From NCBI GenBank assembly GCA_025363455.1, contig JANYDW010000041.1:19414-83413 (forward strand): a stretch of 64,000 nt of DNA, in the 5' to 3' direction. The stretch is from Oleiharenicola sp. (GTDB lineage: Bacteria > Verrucomicrobiota > Verrucomicrobiia > Opitutales > Opitutaceae). How positions within the stretch are numbered: position 1 is the stretch's first letter; each line of letters opens with the position of its first letter. The notes under the pieces are model-generated. The model saw nothing but the letters and a program-made list of their open reading frames with translations, ran no database searches and had not been told where the DNA came from. Positions 34,701 to 46,369 of the stretch are shown in pieces. The position numbers were made by a program, and so were the translations under genes.

Positions 34701-35458
34701 TCATCGCCCGCCACCTGACCAAGACCTTCAAGGACAAGAAGCGCGGCATGGTGACCGCGGCAGCCGATGTCTCGTTCACCTGCCAGCCGGGCCAGATCTA
34801 CGGATTGCTCGGGGCCAACGGGGCAGGCAAGACCACGACGCTCCGCCTGCTCGCCACCCTGCTCAAACCGACCAGCGGCACGTGTACCGTGGCTGGGCAC
34901 GATACCGTCAGCGCGCCAGAAAAGGTGCGGGCCAACGTCGGCTTCCTCGCCGCCAGTACAGCGCTCTACGGCCGGCTTACCGCCCGGGAGATGATCACCT
35001 ATTTCGGCCGGCTCAACGGCATGGCGGACGACATCATCCGCGCGCGGCTCAAGGCGCTGGCCGACGAGCTCGACATGCACGAGTTCCTCGACCGCCGGTG
35101 CGACAAGTTTTCCACCGGCATGAAGCAGAAGACGTCCATCGCCCGCACGCTCATCCATGACCCCGCGGTGATGATCTTCGACGAGCCGACCCTCGGGCTG
35201 GACGTGATGACCGCCCGCGCGATCGTGAAGTTCGTGCGCGAGTGCCGAAATCGCGGCAAGACCGTCATTTACTCCACGCACGTGATGAGTGAGGTCGAGA
35301 AGCTGTGCGACACCATCGGCATCATCCATGCCGGCCGGCTCGTTGCCGAGGGCACCCTGCCGGAGCTGCGAACCCGCTTTGGCGAAACCGACATGGAGGA
35401 AGTCTTTGTCAAGGCGATCGGCGGCGAGGCCGCCCTGGCCGAGGCACTCAAGAACTGA
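34697..35458 (+). CDS. natA: ABC transporter ATPase, NatA type
   Basis: A 253-residue ATP-binding subunit. Walker A is GANGAGKTT, the signature is FSTGMKQ, Walker B is [12 protein letters not shown] and the H-loop is STHVM. With the following permease it forms an efflux pump like NatAB, sodium being the known Bacillus substrate; other exports are possible. It is 13 bases from natB and behind a LytS/LytTR pair, as in some natAB operons. Confidence 0.9.
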   Translation: MIIARHLTKTFKDKKRGMVTAAADVSFTCQPGQIYGLLGANGAGKTTTLRLLATLLKPTSGTCTVAGHDTVSAPEKVRANVGFLAASTALYGRLTAREMITYFGRLNGMADDIIRARLKALADELDMHEFLDRRCDKFSTGMKQKTSIARTLIHDPAVMIFDEPTLGLDVMTARAIVKFVRECRNRGKTVIYSTHVMSEVEKLCDTIGIIHAGRLVAEGTLPELRTRFGETDMEEVFVKAIGGEAALAEALKN

Positions 35459-35471
35459 AGGCAGCCTCCGC

Positions 35472-36695
35472 ATGAACTGGCACTACATTCTCACCATCTA
35501 TCTAAAAGAGCTGAAGGATTCGCTGCGTGATCGGCGCACGCTGATTTCAATGCTGCTGATTCCCACCCTGTTAATGCCCCTGATCATGCTGGGCTCGATC
35601 ACCATCATGACGCGGGTGATCAAGCAGGCGCAGGAAGAGGCCACGACCCTGATCGTGCTGGGCGGGCAGGATTCGCCCGCCGTGATGTCCGCGCTCAAGG
35701 CCGAGAAGAAATTCCAGTTGGTCGATGCCGGCACTAACTACAAGCAGGCGATCTCGGAGAAGCGCGTGCGGGTCGCGGTGGAAATCCCCGCGGGTTTCGA
35801 GGCCTCGCTCAAGGGTGGTGCTTCGCAGACCGTCATGATCTACCACTACGAGGGTGAGATGAAATCTGGCATGGGCGCGGGCGAGGTGGAGAAATTCTTT
35901 CGCAACCTGCGGGACAAGACGGTGGAGACCCGGCTTACCGACCGGGGCCTGACTGCCGACCTGATCAAGCCCTTCGAGGTGAAGCGGCAGAACGTCGCTC
36001 CGCCCGAGAAGGTAGGTGGCAACATTTTCGGCGGCATTGTGCCCTATTTCATCATCCTGCTCTGTTTCACGGGCGCGATGTATCCGGCAATCGACCTCAC
36101 GGCGGGCGAGAAGGAACGGGGTACCATGGAGACTCTCCTGTGCAGTCCGGTACACCGCGTCAATATCGTGCTGGGCAAGTTCCTCATGGTGATGACCGCC
36201 TCCGTGGCGACGATCGTTGTCTCTCTGCTTTCGTCGAGCGCCAGCCTGCTGATCGGCGGATCCATGATGGCCGGGCGGGGCGGCGGCGCGGCTAAGGCGG
36301 CGGCGAGCATGGGCCAGATACCAACGATTGATCCGGCCGGCATTCTCGGCGTGTTTATCATGGTCACCCCGGTCGCCATGCTCTTTGCGGCGGTGCTGCT
36401 CACCATTTCGCTTTTTGCCAAGAGCTACAAGGAGGCGCAGAGCTACGTCTCCCCCTTGATTGTTGTCGTGGTCATGCCGGCGATGATGGGCATGCTTCCG
36501 GGCATTGAACTCAGCGCGAAGACTGCGCTCGTGCCGATCATGAATCTTTCCCTTGTATGCAAGGAGATGCTCTCCGGGGTCTGGCACTGGAACTACATCG
36601 CACTTATTTTCGGTTCCACTTGCGTCTACGCCGCGATCGCACTGGGCCTGGCCGTGAAGATGTTCAACCGGGAAGACGTGATCTTCCGGGCATAA
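35472..36695 (+). CDS. natB: ABC-2 type permease, NatB type
   Basis: A 407-residue membrane subunit from ATG 35472. One N-terminal helix (LISMLLIPTLLMPLIMLG) is followed by a large extracytoplasmic domain (about 50-180), then five or six C-terminal helices. GEKERGTMETLLCSPV is the ABC-2 coupling-helix motif, followed by the FLMVMTASVATIVVSLLS helix. It is the partner of the ATPase immediately upstream. Confidence 0.92.
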   Translation: MNWHYILTIYLKELKDSLRDRRTLISMLLIPTLLMPLIMLGSITIMTRVIKQAQEEATTLIVLGGQDSPAVMSALKAEKKFQLVDAGTNYKQAISEKRVRVAVEIPAGFEASLKGGASQTVMIYHYEGEMKSGMGAGEVEKFFRNLRDKTVETRLTDRGLTADLIKPFEVKRQNVAPPEKVGGNIFGGIVPYFIILLCFTGAMYPAIDLTAGEKERGTMETLLCSPVHRVNIVLGKFLMVMTASVATIVVSLLSSSASLLIGGSMMAGRGGGAAKAAASMGQIPTIDPAGILGVFIMVTPVAMLFAAVLLTISLFAKSYKEAQSYVSPLIVVVVMPAMMGMLPGIELSAKTALVPIMNLSLVCKEMLSGVWHWNYIALIFGSTCVYAAIALGLAVKMFNREDVIFRA

Positions 36696-36903
36696 GCAGG
36701 CGGCGTTTCTCGAGACGGAAACGCCGGGCTAGTCGAAGAATTATACGGCGAACCGGCGGGCCTATTGCAGTTGATTTGTCACTGGATGGCGGCGCATTTC
36801 ATATTTCGGTAAAGCCCGACGAGCGGGAGTAAAGCCCGGGTAAATAGCCCCCGTGCCTCTAGGCGGCCGGAACTCAGGCTGCTATAGTCCCGTCCCACTC
36901 ACC

Positions 36904-37407
36904 ATGAATCCATCCACCACACCCGATACCCAGGAAGCCGCGCACCTTGAGAAACTGCGCACGCAGATTTCCACCGATATCGAGGGCATGCACCAAAAAG
37001 AGGCCAGCCTCAAGGAGTATGAGCAACGCCTTCGGTCGCTCGTGGAACAGGCCCAGCACGCTCCCGCGCTGCAGAATGCCAATCAAAACTACGTGACTTC
37101 CGGGCCGAACAGCCAGGCGAGTCTCGATTCTGAATGGGAAAAATATGACCGGGCCCACGCCCTCCTGGAAGCAGCCCGCCGCGGCCTGTCCGACGACCGT
37201 ATGGCGCTGAAGGACCGGGAAGAGCGATTGACCGCCCGCGAGGTGGAGGTAACCCGGCGCGAAGCGTGGGTCAAAGTCCGTGAGCAGGAATTGGCGGTGG
37301 TGGGCCAAGCGCAAGCCGCGGCCGCCGCGCTCAAAGCCAAGCCATCCTTCACCACCGCGCCGTTCCTGGCCGCCAAGAATCTATTTTCACACGGCAAGTC
37401 CTCTTGA
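36904..37407 (+). CDS. Coiled-coil protein, unknown
   Basis: A 167-residue, cytosolic, highly charged helical protein. Residues about 12-50 and 85-150 are heptad-like (LEKLRTQISTDIEGMHQKEA, then DREERLTAREVEVTRREAWV). There is no catalytic motif or membrane segment. It is separated from natB by a 208-base gap that contains a GGCGTTTC/GAAACGCC hairpin near 36703, and is followed by a strong terminator. It may be a cell-division or envelope-associated coil, but this is a guess. Confidence 0.72.
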   Translation: MNPSTTPDTQEAAHLEKLRTQISTDIEGMHQKEASLKEYEQRLRSLVEQAQHAPALQNANQNYVTSGPNSQASLDSEWEKYDRAHALLEAARRGLSDDRMALKDREERLTAREVEVTRREAWVKVREQELAVVGQAQAAAAALKAKPSFTTAPFLAAKNLFSHGKSS

Positions 37408-37431
37408 GCTGACAGCGGTATCCTACCCAGT

Positions 37432-37462
37432 ACCCGGGCCTCGCAAGGGCCCGGGTTTTTTT
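37432..37462 (+). terminator. Rho-independent terminator after the coiled-coil gene
   Basis: A 9-bp GC stem (ACCCGGGCC/GGCCCGGGT, loop TCGCAAG) followed by seven Ts, 24 bases after the stop codon. Confidence 0.92.
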
Positions 37463-37526
37463 CGCGGCTAACCGATCGATAACTTCTTGCTTGCGCCATT
37501 GGCGGGCAATCCGCATCAAGCCAGCC

Positions 37527-37643
37527 GTGAACCACGTCTCCAATCTGCGCCTGTCCAAAACCGATGCCGTCATGGCCTCGGGTAAACGCGCCTGGTGGAT
37601 TACCACGGCTCGGCAAATGGGGACTCTCGCGAATTACGTCTGA
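37527..37643 (+). CDS. Possible 38-residue small protein (or small RNA locus)
   Basis: A GTG-started frame of 38 codons between two strong terminators. The peptide is basic with a WW pair (start NHVSNLRLSKTD, middle KRAWWITTARQ, end LANYV). The isolated unit at 37463-37710, with its own terminator, looks like an independent transcript. The 64 bases before the GTG include CTTGCTTGCG, then CGCATCAAGCC, which can pair. Whether the product is a peptide, a regulatory RNA or both cannot be decided from one sequence. No family recognised. Confidence 0.4.
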   Translation: MNHVSNLRLSKTDAVMASGKRAWWITTARQMGTLANYV

Positions 37644-37676
37644 TCACAGAAAATTAAAATCCCTCTCACTGCCGAG

Positions 37677-37707
37677 CCCGACTCATCCGAGTCGGGTTTT
37701 TTATTTT
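37677..37707 (+). terminator. Rho-independent terminator of the small unit
   Basis: CCCGACTC-ATCC-GAGTCGGG is followed by TTTTTTATTTT, lying between the 38-codon frame and the methyltransferase gene. Confidence 0.9.
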
Positions 37708-37729
37708 CCCCACCCAACCACATCATGCC

Positions 37730-38512
37730 ATGCCCACGCTCACTCCACCCCCTCCCTTAACCAGAACCCAGCCTTACCCCGCGACCCCGCGGGCCAGGCC
37801 ATCGCGCGCCACCGCGACCGTGATGGAACTGCCCGCCGTGTCCTTCTTCGGGCGCACGCTTGAGGAATACACCCGGTTCTTCGCCCTCGACCCGGCCACC
37901 CTGCGCGGCCGGGCGGTGCTCGACGTCGCCGCTGGCCCGTCGTCCTTCACGACCGAGGCGCACCGGCGCGGCATCGATGCCGTGGCGGTGGATCCACTCT
38001 ACAACCAACCGCCAGCGGCGCTTGCTGCCCGGATCCGGGAAGACTACGCGCGGATGTTCCTGCAGATCCGGGCCAAGCCACGGCTCTTCCGCTTGAAGTC
38101 ATTCGCCAGCTTCGATGAAGCCGAGGCCGACCGGCGTGCGGCTGCATCGCGGTTCCTGGCCGACTACGAGGGCAATGTCCGGCATGGCCGTTACGCGCGT
38201 GCCTCGCTGCCGCTACTGCCGTTTCTCAACGGAGCCTTCGACCTCGTGCTATGCGCGCACCTGCTCTTCATCTACGCCGCCCGCTTCGATTTCGCATGGC
38301 ACGTCACGGCTTGCGCCGAGCTGGCCCGGGTCAGCAACGGCGAGGTACGCATCCACCCGCTATGCGGCCCGGACGGCAAGCCCTATGCCGAACTTGAGCG
38401 GCTTAGGTCGGAGCTGGGTGCTCTGGGCATCACCAGTGCCGTCGTGCGCGTGAAATATGAATTTTTCGCCGGCAGCAGCTCCATGCTGGTGCTGAACCCG
38501 CTATCGCCATGA
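37730..38512 (+). CDS. Class I SAM-dependent methyltransferase-like protein
   Basis: A 260-residue protein. The SAM-binding loop is VLDVAAGPSSF, followed by an acidic residue at the end of strand 2 (AVAVDPLYN) and FDLVLCAHLLFIYA at motif IV/V. The N-terminal about 30 residues are Pro/Thr-rich; ATG 37823 (MELPAVSFFG) is an alternative start nearer the fold. Substrate unknown. It overlaps the following ABM gene by four bases. Confidence 0.82.
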   Translation: MPTLTPPPPLTRTQPYPATPRARPSRATATVMELPAVSFFGRTLEEYTRFFALDPATLRGRAVLDVAAGPSSFTTEAHRRGIDAVAVDPLYNQPPAALAARIREDYARMFLQIRAKPRLFRLKSFASFDEAEADRRAAASRFLADYEGNVRHGRYARASLPLLPFLNGAFDLVLCAHLLFIYAARFDFAWHVTACAELARVSNGEVRIHPLCGPDGKPYAELERLRSELGALGITSAVVRVKYEFFAGSSSMLVLNPLSP

Positions 38513-38844
38513 GCGCACCCGCCGCCTTGGCCCGCACTCCCCAGCCCCCGTATTACGCGGTCATCTTTACGTCGCATCGTACCGACGGCGATCGCGGCTA
38601 TGGCGCCATGTCCGATCGCATGGTGGAACTGGCGGCGAAACAGCCCGGTTACCTGGGTGTGGAAAGCGCCCGCGGGTCTGACGGCTTGGGCCTCACCGTT
38701 TCTTACTGGCGCGACGAGGCGTCAATTCTCGCCTGGAAATGCGAGACCGAGCACCAGCAGGCGCAATGCGCCGGCCAGCAGACCTGGTATGCGGACTACC
38801 AGGTGCGCATCGCCAAGGTGCAACGCGCTTACGGCAAGCCTTAA
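38509..38844 (+). CDS. ABM-domain (antibiotic biosynthesis monooxygenase-like) protein
   Basis: A 111-residue single ferredoxin-like alpha/beta domain. Conserved features are YYAVIFTSHRT, PGYLGVESAR and LTVSYWRDEASILAWK. Such proteins are often heme-degrading or quinone-acting, or act as dimers of unknown role. It is coupled to the methyltransferase gene by an ATGA overlap and converges with the ABC-F gene (4-base tail overlap). Confidence 0.88.
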   Translation: MSAPAALARTPQPPYYAVIFTSHRTDGDRGYGAMSDRMVELAAKQPGYLGVESARGSDGLGLTVSYWRDEASILAWKCETEHQQAQCAGQQTWYADYQVRIAKVQRAYGKP

Positions 38845-40697
38845 ACCTTTTCGAGCTCCGCCAGTTTGCTGGCGGACGTCTCCCAGGCCTTGGTGGCCGT
38901 GGCCAGCTGGTCAACGATCACACTGAGCTCCCGGTTCAGGTGCTGGGCCTTGCCGGGTGAGTTGTATGTCTCCGGGGCCTCGAGCTCGGCGGTCAGTTCG
39001 TTCTGTTTGGTCTCCAGTTGGGCGACCTTCTCTTCCAGGTGGCCGACCTCGGTGCGGAGCTTCTTGATCTCGGCGGGATTGGATTTCTTCGCCGCCGGCG
39101 CCGGGGCGGCGACAGGTTTATCCTGCTTCGGCCGCGCATCAGTGAAGCCGGCCGTCAGAGCGGCGCGGGCATTGCTGGCCTTGGATTTCTCCAGGTAATA
39201 GTCGTAATCACCGGCGTAGGGCGTGAGCCGGCCACTGTGGACATGCAGCACGGTCTTGACGAGCTGGCGGATGAAATACACGTCGTGGCTGATGAAGATG
39301 AACGTGCCCTCATAACTCTTGAGCGCCTTGACGAGCGCGTCGATCGACGGGATATCGAGGTGAGTCGTCGGCTCGTCCATCAGCAACAGGTTGGGCGGAT
39401 TGACGAGCAGGCGGGCAAGGGCGAGGCGGGACTTCTCGCCACCGGAGAGCACGGAGACTTTTTTGTGGACGTCGTCCTTGCGGAAGAGGAAGCCACCGAG
39501 CACGGCGCGCGCCTGTTGCTCGGTGAGCTGGTTTTCGTTGGTACGCAGCTCCATCACATTCTCGAACACGGTAAGGTCGAGCTTGAGGTTGTCCGCGCGG
39601 TTCTGGGCAAAGTAGCCCGGGATGACATTGCTGCCGAGGTCGCACACGCCGCCTTGGATCGGAATAACGCCAGCAAGGATCTTGAGCAACGTGGACTTGC
39701 CCGCGCCGTTGGGGCCGACGAGCACGATCTTCTGGCCGCGCTCGGCCTCGAAGTTCAGGTCGCGATACACGACGTGGTCGCCGTAAGCTTGCTGGACATT
39801 CTTGAGGTTGATGACCTTGAGTCCGGAGCGGAGCGGCTGGGGAAAACGGAAATTGATGCGCGCGAGGTCCTCCCACGGCTCCTCGACGGCGACGTCCTTG
39901 AGCCGCTCGATCTGCTTCTCCTTGGACTTGGCCCGCGAGGCCATGGAGGCCTTGGCGCCGAAGCGATCGACGAACTTCTGCAGGTGCGCGATTTCGCGCT
40001 GCTGGTTCTTAAACTGCGCGGCCTGCTGCTCCTTGCGGGCATCCTTCTCGTTCAGGTAGTCGTCGTAGTTGCCGGTGTATTTGTTGAGCGTGTTGTTGCG
40101 CAGCTCAAGGATACCATTGCAGAGGACGTTCAGGAACTCGCGGTCGTGGGAGATGATGACGAGGCCGCCGGGGTAGCGGGTAAGGTAATCCTGGAACCAG
40201 AGCAACGCCTCGAGATCAAGGTGGTTGGTCGGCTCGTCGAGCAGAAGCAGGGCGGGCTCGCTGACGAGTAGGCGGGCGAGGTGGGCGCGCATGACCCAGC
40301 CGCCGGAAAAGGACTTGGCCTGCTTGTCGTGGTCGGTCTCGCGGAAACCGAGGCCGGCGAGGATTTTCTTGGCGCGAGGCTCGAGGGTCCAGTCGATGTC
40401 GTAGTCGTCATCGTTCTCCGGCATGAGCTTCTTGCCGCTGGTGGCGATCGAGAGGATGGACTCATCGCCGACGGGCGCGCTTTCCTGGGGCAGGTAGCCG
40501 AAATCCGCCCCGCGTTCCCACTCGATGGTGCCCTCGTCGGCCTGTTCCTCGCCCAGGATGAGGTTGAACAGGGTGGATTTGCCCGCGCCGTTGGGGCCGA
40601 CGAGGCCAAAGCGGTCAGTGCGCGCGACGAAAAGCGACACCTGCGAGAACAGTTCGCGGGTGCCGTAGGACTTGGAAACGTCGGCGAGGGTCAGCAT
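38841..40697 (-). CDS. ABC-F family ATPase (Uup/YheS-like)
   Basis: A 618-residue soluble protein with two ABC domains and no membrane part. Walker A is GPNGAGKST twice, signatures are FSGGW and LSGGEK, and Walker B is LLLLDEPTNHLD and LLLMDEPTTHLD. The linker between domains (ARKEQQAAQFKNQQREIAHL region) is the ABC-F P-site tRNA-interaction motif. The C-terminal coiled coil (about 530-618) is Uup-like. Members act on stalled ribosomes or ribosome biogenesis. The start ATG is at 40697. Confidence 0.95.
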   Translation of the reverse strand: MLTLADVSKSYGTRELFSQVSLFVARTDRFGLVGPNGAGKSTLFNLILGEEQADEGTIEWERGADFGYLPQESAPVGDESILSIATSGKKLMPENDDDYDIDWTLEPRAKKILAGLGFRETDHDKQAKSFSGGWVMRAHLARLLVSEPALLLLDEPTNHLDLEALLWFQDYLTRYPGGLVIISHDREFLNVLCNGILELRNNTLNKYTGNYDDYLNEKDARKEQQAAQFKNQQREIAHLQKFVDRFGAKASMASRAKSKEKQIERLKDVAVEEPWEDLARINFRFPQPLRSGLKVINLKNVQQAYGDHVVYRDLNFEAERGQKIVLVGPNGAGKSTLLKILAGVIPIQGGVCDLGSNVIPGYFAQNRADNLKLDLTVFENVMELRTNENQLTEQQARAVLGGFLFRKDDVHKKVSVLSGGEKSRLALARLLVNPPNLLLMDEPTTHLDIPSIDALVKALKSYEGTFIFISHDVYFIRQLVKTVLHVHSGRLTPYAGDYDYYLEKSKASNARAALTAGFTDARPKQDKPVAAPAPAAKKSNPAEIKKLRTEVGHLEEKVAQLETKQNELTAELEAPETYNSPGKAQHLNRELSVIVDQLATATKAWETSASKLAELEKV

Positions 40698-40766
40698 GGG
40701 AACCGGTCAATGAGCCGGTTTGCCGGGCCGTCGTCAACCGTCTGTTTTACGACCAAACCACAAGGC

Positions 40767-40884
40767 AGGTTTGCCACAAAAAGGCACAAAAATATCCGAC
40801 GGCAAGTGAAGCACTTAAGGCTATAGCGGCGCGGAGAATCAGCAAAAGCGGGACGGAATCTTTTCGTGCCTCTTTGGGGCCAAA
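40767..40884. repeat. Imperfect inverted repeat upstream of the ABC-F gene
   Basis: The left arm includes GCCACAAAAAGGCACAAAAA and the right arm includes TTTTCGTGCCTCTTTGGGGC. They can pair around about 70 bases. The sequence type (gccacaaaaaggcac) is a common intergenic repeat form. No gene lies here. Confidence 0.45.
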
Positions 40885-40893
40885 TCCCTTGGG

Positions 40894-41760
40894 TCAGAGC
40901 GGAAAGAAGTGCTGCTGCTTCCAGCCGAGGAGCTTTTTGAGGCGGGCGTTGGAGATGAGGGCCTTGCGGCCGGTGAGCGGGCCCCGGAAGTCCTTCACGC
41001 CGGGCAGGAACTGCTTGATGAGCTTCTGTGACGGGATGTTCGAGGAGCTGTCGTCCGCGGCGATGATGACGGCTTCGCAGCCGAGGCCGCCTTTCTCGAT
41101 CGCGAGGCGGCAGCCGATGGCGAGGTCGCGGGAATCGATGTAGGACCACAGGATGCGCAGCCGGTCTTCGGGGTGGGCGAAACGCGCTTTGAGGCCGGCA
41201 TAGTCCTCGGGGCACACGACATTGCCGATGCGGAAGGAAATGATCTGTGTGCCGTCGCGCCGATGAAACATGGCGGCGGTGGCTTCGTTGACGACCTTGG
41301 TCAGGCCGTAGGTGTCCTCGGGGAGCTGCGGATGAGCCTCGTCGATCGGCAGGTAGTGCGGCTCGAAGAATTTATCGGCGAAACAAATGCCGTAGGACGA
41401 CTCGCTCGAAGCGATGACGGCCTTCTTGATGCCCAGCAGGCCGCAAGCTTCGAGGACGTTGTAGGTCGTGAGGCTGTTGACGCGGAAAATCTCATCGTTG
41501 GGGTTCTCGTGGGCCCGCGGAATGGCGGCCATGTGGATGACGCCGGCGTAGGGCGCGCGGTTGCCGGTGCCGTGCGGGGAGAAAGCGGCGACGACCTGGC
41601 CGAGTTGCGTGAGGTCGGCCACGATGGTGCGGCACAGCGGGCCGGCGGGCCGGCGGGTGTCGACGTTGATGACGTCGTAGCCTTCCTCGACGAGGTGCTT
41701 GACGATCCAGTGGCCGGCCTTGCCGCTGCCGCCGGTGACGATGATGCGTTTGGTTGCCAT
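40894..41760 (-). CDS. NAD-dependent epimerase/dehydratase
   Basis: A 288-residue extended SDR. The loop TGGSGKAGHW (about 9-18) deviates from the usual GxxGxxG only slightly. Active-site SSESSYG, then Y-G-L-T-K, supplies the Tyr-Lys pair. The DRLRILWSYIDSRDLA block is typical of UDP-sugar or related epimerases in this family. Substrate not readable. It lies upstream of the ABC-F gene. Confidence 0.86.
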   Translation of the reverse strand: MATKRIIVTGGSGKAGHWIVKHLVEEGYDVINVDTRRPAGPLCRTIVADLTQLGQVVAAFSPHGTGNRAPYAGVIHMAAIPRAHENPNDEIFRVNSLTTYNVLEACGLLGIKKAVIASSESSYGICFADKFFEPHYLPIDEAHPQLPEDTYGLTKVVNEATAAMFHRRDGTQIISFRIGNVVCPEDYAGLKARFAHPEDRLRILWSYIDSRDLAIGCRLAIEKGGLGCEAVIIAADDSSSNIPSQKLIKQFLPGVKDFRGPLTGRKALISNARLKKLLGWKQQHFFPL

Positions 41761-41836
41761 AGGGGGAGGGTTGTGCCGAAAGCTGCCCAGCGGACGAAAA
41801 TCCGCAAACGGGAATCAGCCTGTGCCAATCAGTGCC

Positions 41837-43912
41837 TTACCGTTCGGGCAGCTTCACGTCGAACTTGATCGCGGCGAGCTGCTCGGGGGCGCGGCCGATT
41901 TTGCGGAGGAAAGGCAGCCAGCGCGGGTCCTGGTACAGGTTGGAGAACGGCCACTGCACCGCCGTGAGGCTCAACCCCGGGTCGCGATACACCACCGCCT
42001 TGTCCAGCCATTCGAAGGCGCGGTCGGCCTCGCCGCGGAACGCATAAATGTAAGCGATGTTCCAAGCGGCCTCCTTCTCATATTTCTGGATCAGTTCGGC
42101 CAGATTGGCGTCGGATTCGGCTTTCCGCCCGAGGGCGTGATAGACCAGGGCTTGACCGTCCAACCGCCAGGTGCCGCCCGGCTCCAACTGCATCTCTGCC
42201 AAAGCGGCCTGGCGGTCTCCCTTCAACAGCAGAATTCCACCGATCGTATAGTGGGAGAGAATGCGGCCCGGGGCCAGGCGCAGCGCGGTGCGCAAGGAGG
42301 CGATCGCCTCGTCGAAACGCCCCGCCCGGGAGTAGGCGCCACCCAAGGTGGCATGGGCTCCGGCGTTCACGGGATCGTGGGCGACGACGTATTCGCCGAG
42401 GGCGATGACCTGTTCATAACGACCGAGTCCGCGGGCAAAGCCCATGGCGGCGGCGATGATTTCGGTGTTGGCGGGTTCCAAGGCGAGGGCCCGTTCAAAG
42501 GAACGGGTGGTTGCGGCCAGATCATGGCCGACCGAGGCGGTGATGTTGCCGAGCCTGGCATGGGCGATGGCCAGATCGGGATCGATCGCCAGCGCCTTGT
42601 CCACGGCTTCGCGAGCCAGTCGGTATCCCTCGTCGTTGGTGCGCAGGCCGCCGTCGGCCTGATTATTGTAGCAGGCGGATAGTCCGACCCAGGCCGCCGC
42701 CAGTTTTGGATCGATGGCCAGGGCCTGCTCATAGAGGGCGACCGCCTGAGCCAGGCTCTCTTCCGTGCCCTGGCGGGAGAGTTGGCGGGCCTGCAAGTAG
42801 AACGCGTAGGCCTTGGGGTCGGCCGTCTTTGCCTTGGGTGTGGCGCCGAGCAGGGAAATTTTGAGTTGGCCGACGACCGCGGCGGCGATCTCGTCCTGCA
42901 CGGCGAAGATGTCGTCGAGCGAGCGGTCGTAGGTCTCCGACCAGAGATGGGTGTCGGTGCGGGCATCAATCAACTGCGCGGTGATCCGCAGCCGGTTGCC
43001 CGATTTGCGCACGGAGCCCTCGAGGATGTGCGCGACGTTGAGTTCGCGGGCCACCTGGGCGAGTTTGATGTCCTTGCCCTTGTAGGAAAACGCCGAGCTG
43101 CGCGAGGTCACCTGCAGCGCGGGGATCTTGGCGAGGAGGTTCAGCAATTCCTCGGACAAGCCGTCGGCAAAGAAACCCTGGTCGGCATCCGTGCTCATGT
43201 TGACGAAAGGGAGCACGGCGATGGATTTGGCGTTGGCGGCGCTGGTCGGCGCGGCGGACGGCTCCGTCGCTTTCGCCGCCACCGCCGGAGCAGCCGGCGT
43301 CGGCACCGGCTCGGGCCTGGGGCCGGGTCGCAGGAAGACGAAGGCGAGCAACGCGACAACCGCGACTCCGAGGCCGACGGTCATGATCGGGAACTTGGGC
43401 TTTGCGGATGCGACCGGCGAGGGCAGCGATGCACGCATGACCGGCTTGGCTGCGGTGTCCGCCGCACGCGGTCCCGACAGCAGCCGCTTTACCTGCTCGA
43501 CAAACTGCGGCGTTGGTTCGCCGCCGGGCAAGCGGGTGCAGTGCGCCTTGAGGAATTGTTCGGGCACGTTGGCGGCGGATTCCCTGGTGTCATCGACCAG
43601 CACCGGCACGATAAAGGCGCGATTCTCCGCCATGTCGTGGGTGCGATCCACCGCCATGCGCCACTCGCGCCGGAAATACCCTTCCTCCCGCAGCTGCGTG
43701 TTGGCGGAGATTACGGGAATGAACAGGGTGCATTCGCGAATCTGTTTCCGGATCTTCACATCCCAGGCGTCGCCGCCGCGCAGCTCGCTCAAGTCGAACC
43801 AGACCTCCACACCGAAGGCGCGCAATGCCTCCGCGATGCGCCGGGCGGCCTCGCCGTCTTCGCGGGCGTAAGAGATGAAGACAGCGCCAGTGGGGCGTGG
43901 TTGATCGGTCAT
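41837..43912 (-). CDS. TIR domain, membrane helix, TolB-like and TPR protein
   Basis: A 691-residue protein. The TIR domain is at about 9-140, with [20 protein letters not shown] and [11 protein letters not shown]83 in YFRREWRMA aligns with the glutamate used by NADase-type TIRs. One membrane helix is at about 174-194. A TolB/FlgO-like periplasmic-type domain (about 228-340; [11 protein letters not shown], then [14 protein letters not shown], and [10 protein letters not shown]) follows. The C-terminus holds about six to eight TPRs. The layout predicts the TIR inside and TolB/TPR outside. It is divergent from the yyaL-like gene. The function, immune effector or signalling scaffold, cannot be settled from sequence. 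Confidence 0.85.
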   Translation of the reverse strand: MTDQPRPTGAVFISYAREDGEAARRIAEALRAFGVEVWFDLSELRGGDAWDVKIRKQIRECTLFIPVISANTQLREEGYFRREWRMAVDRTHDMAENRAFIVPVLVDDTRESAANVPEQFLKAHCTRLPGGEPTPQFVEQVKRLLSGPRAADTAAKPVMRASLPSPVASAKPKFPIMTVGLGVAVVALLAFVFLRPGPRPEPVPTPAAPAVAAKATEPSAAPTSAANAKSIAVLPFVNMSTDADQGFFADGLSEELLNLLAKIPALQVTSRSSAFSYKGKDIKLAQVARELNVAHILEGSVRKSGNRLRITAQLIDARTDTHLWSETYDRSLDDIFAVQDEIAAAVVGQLKISLLGATPKAKTADPKAYAFYLQARQLSRQGTEESLAQAVALYEQALAIDPKLAAAWVGLSACYNNQADGGLRTNDEGYRLAREAVDKALAIDPDLAIAHARLGNITASVGHDLAATTRSFERALALEPANTEIIAAAMGFARGLGRYEQVIALGEYVVAHDPVNAGAHATLGGAYSRAGRFDEAIASLRTALRLAPGRILSHYTIGGILLLKGDRQAALAEMQLEPGGTWRLDGQALVYHALGRKAESDANLAELIQKYEKEAAWNIAYIYAFRGEADRAFEWLDKAVVYRDPGLSLTAVQWPFSNLYQDPRWLPFLRKIGRAPEQLAAIKFDVKLPER

Positions 43913-44044
43913 GACTTGCGGCTATCTCATGCCGGTGCCGCCGAGGTCTTGCCAGTTAAAACCAAGGGAGGGAACCGCGCCAAGGCCGGGATGCGCGCCA
44001 CGAAATCCCTTTGCCTCGAAACAGGTTTGAGCGAGGGTGAGCGG

Positions 44045-46339
<2,295 letters not shown>

Positions 46340-46369
46340 GTCTGGTCTCCCTATGGCCGTTGCATAGTT

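Noticed and set aside
39018..40271. 417-codon plus-strand frame
   Set aside because: Antisense to the ABC-F gene, which has all Walker and signature motifs.
42782..44044. Long N-terminal extension of the yyaL-like frame
   Set aside because: It is antisense to the TIR-TPR gene and has no homology-like features; the family start fits GTG 44045.
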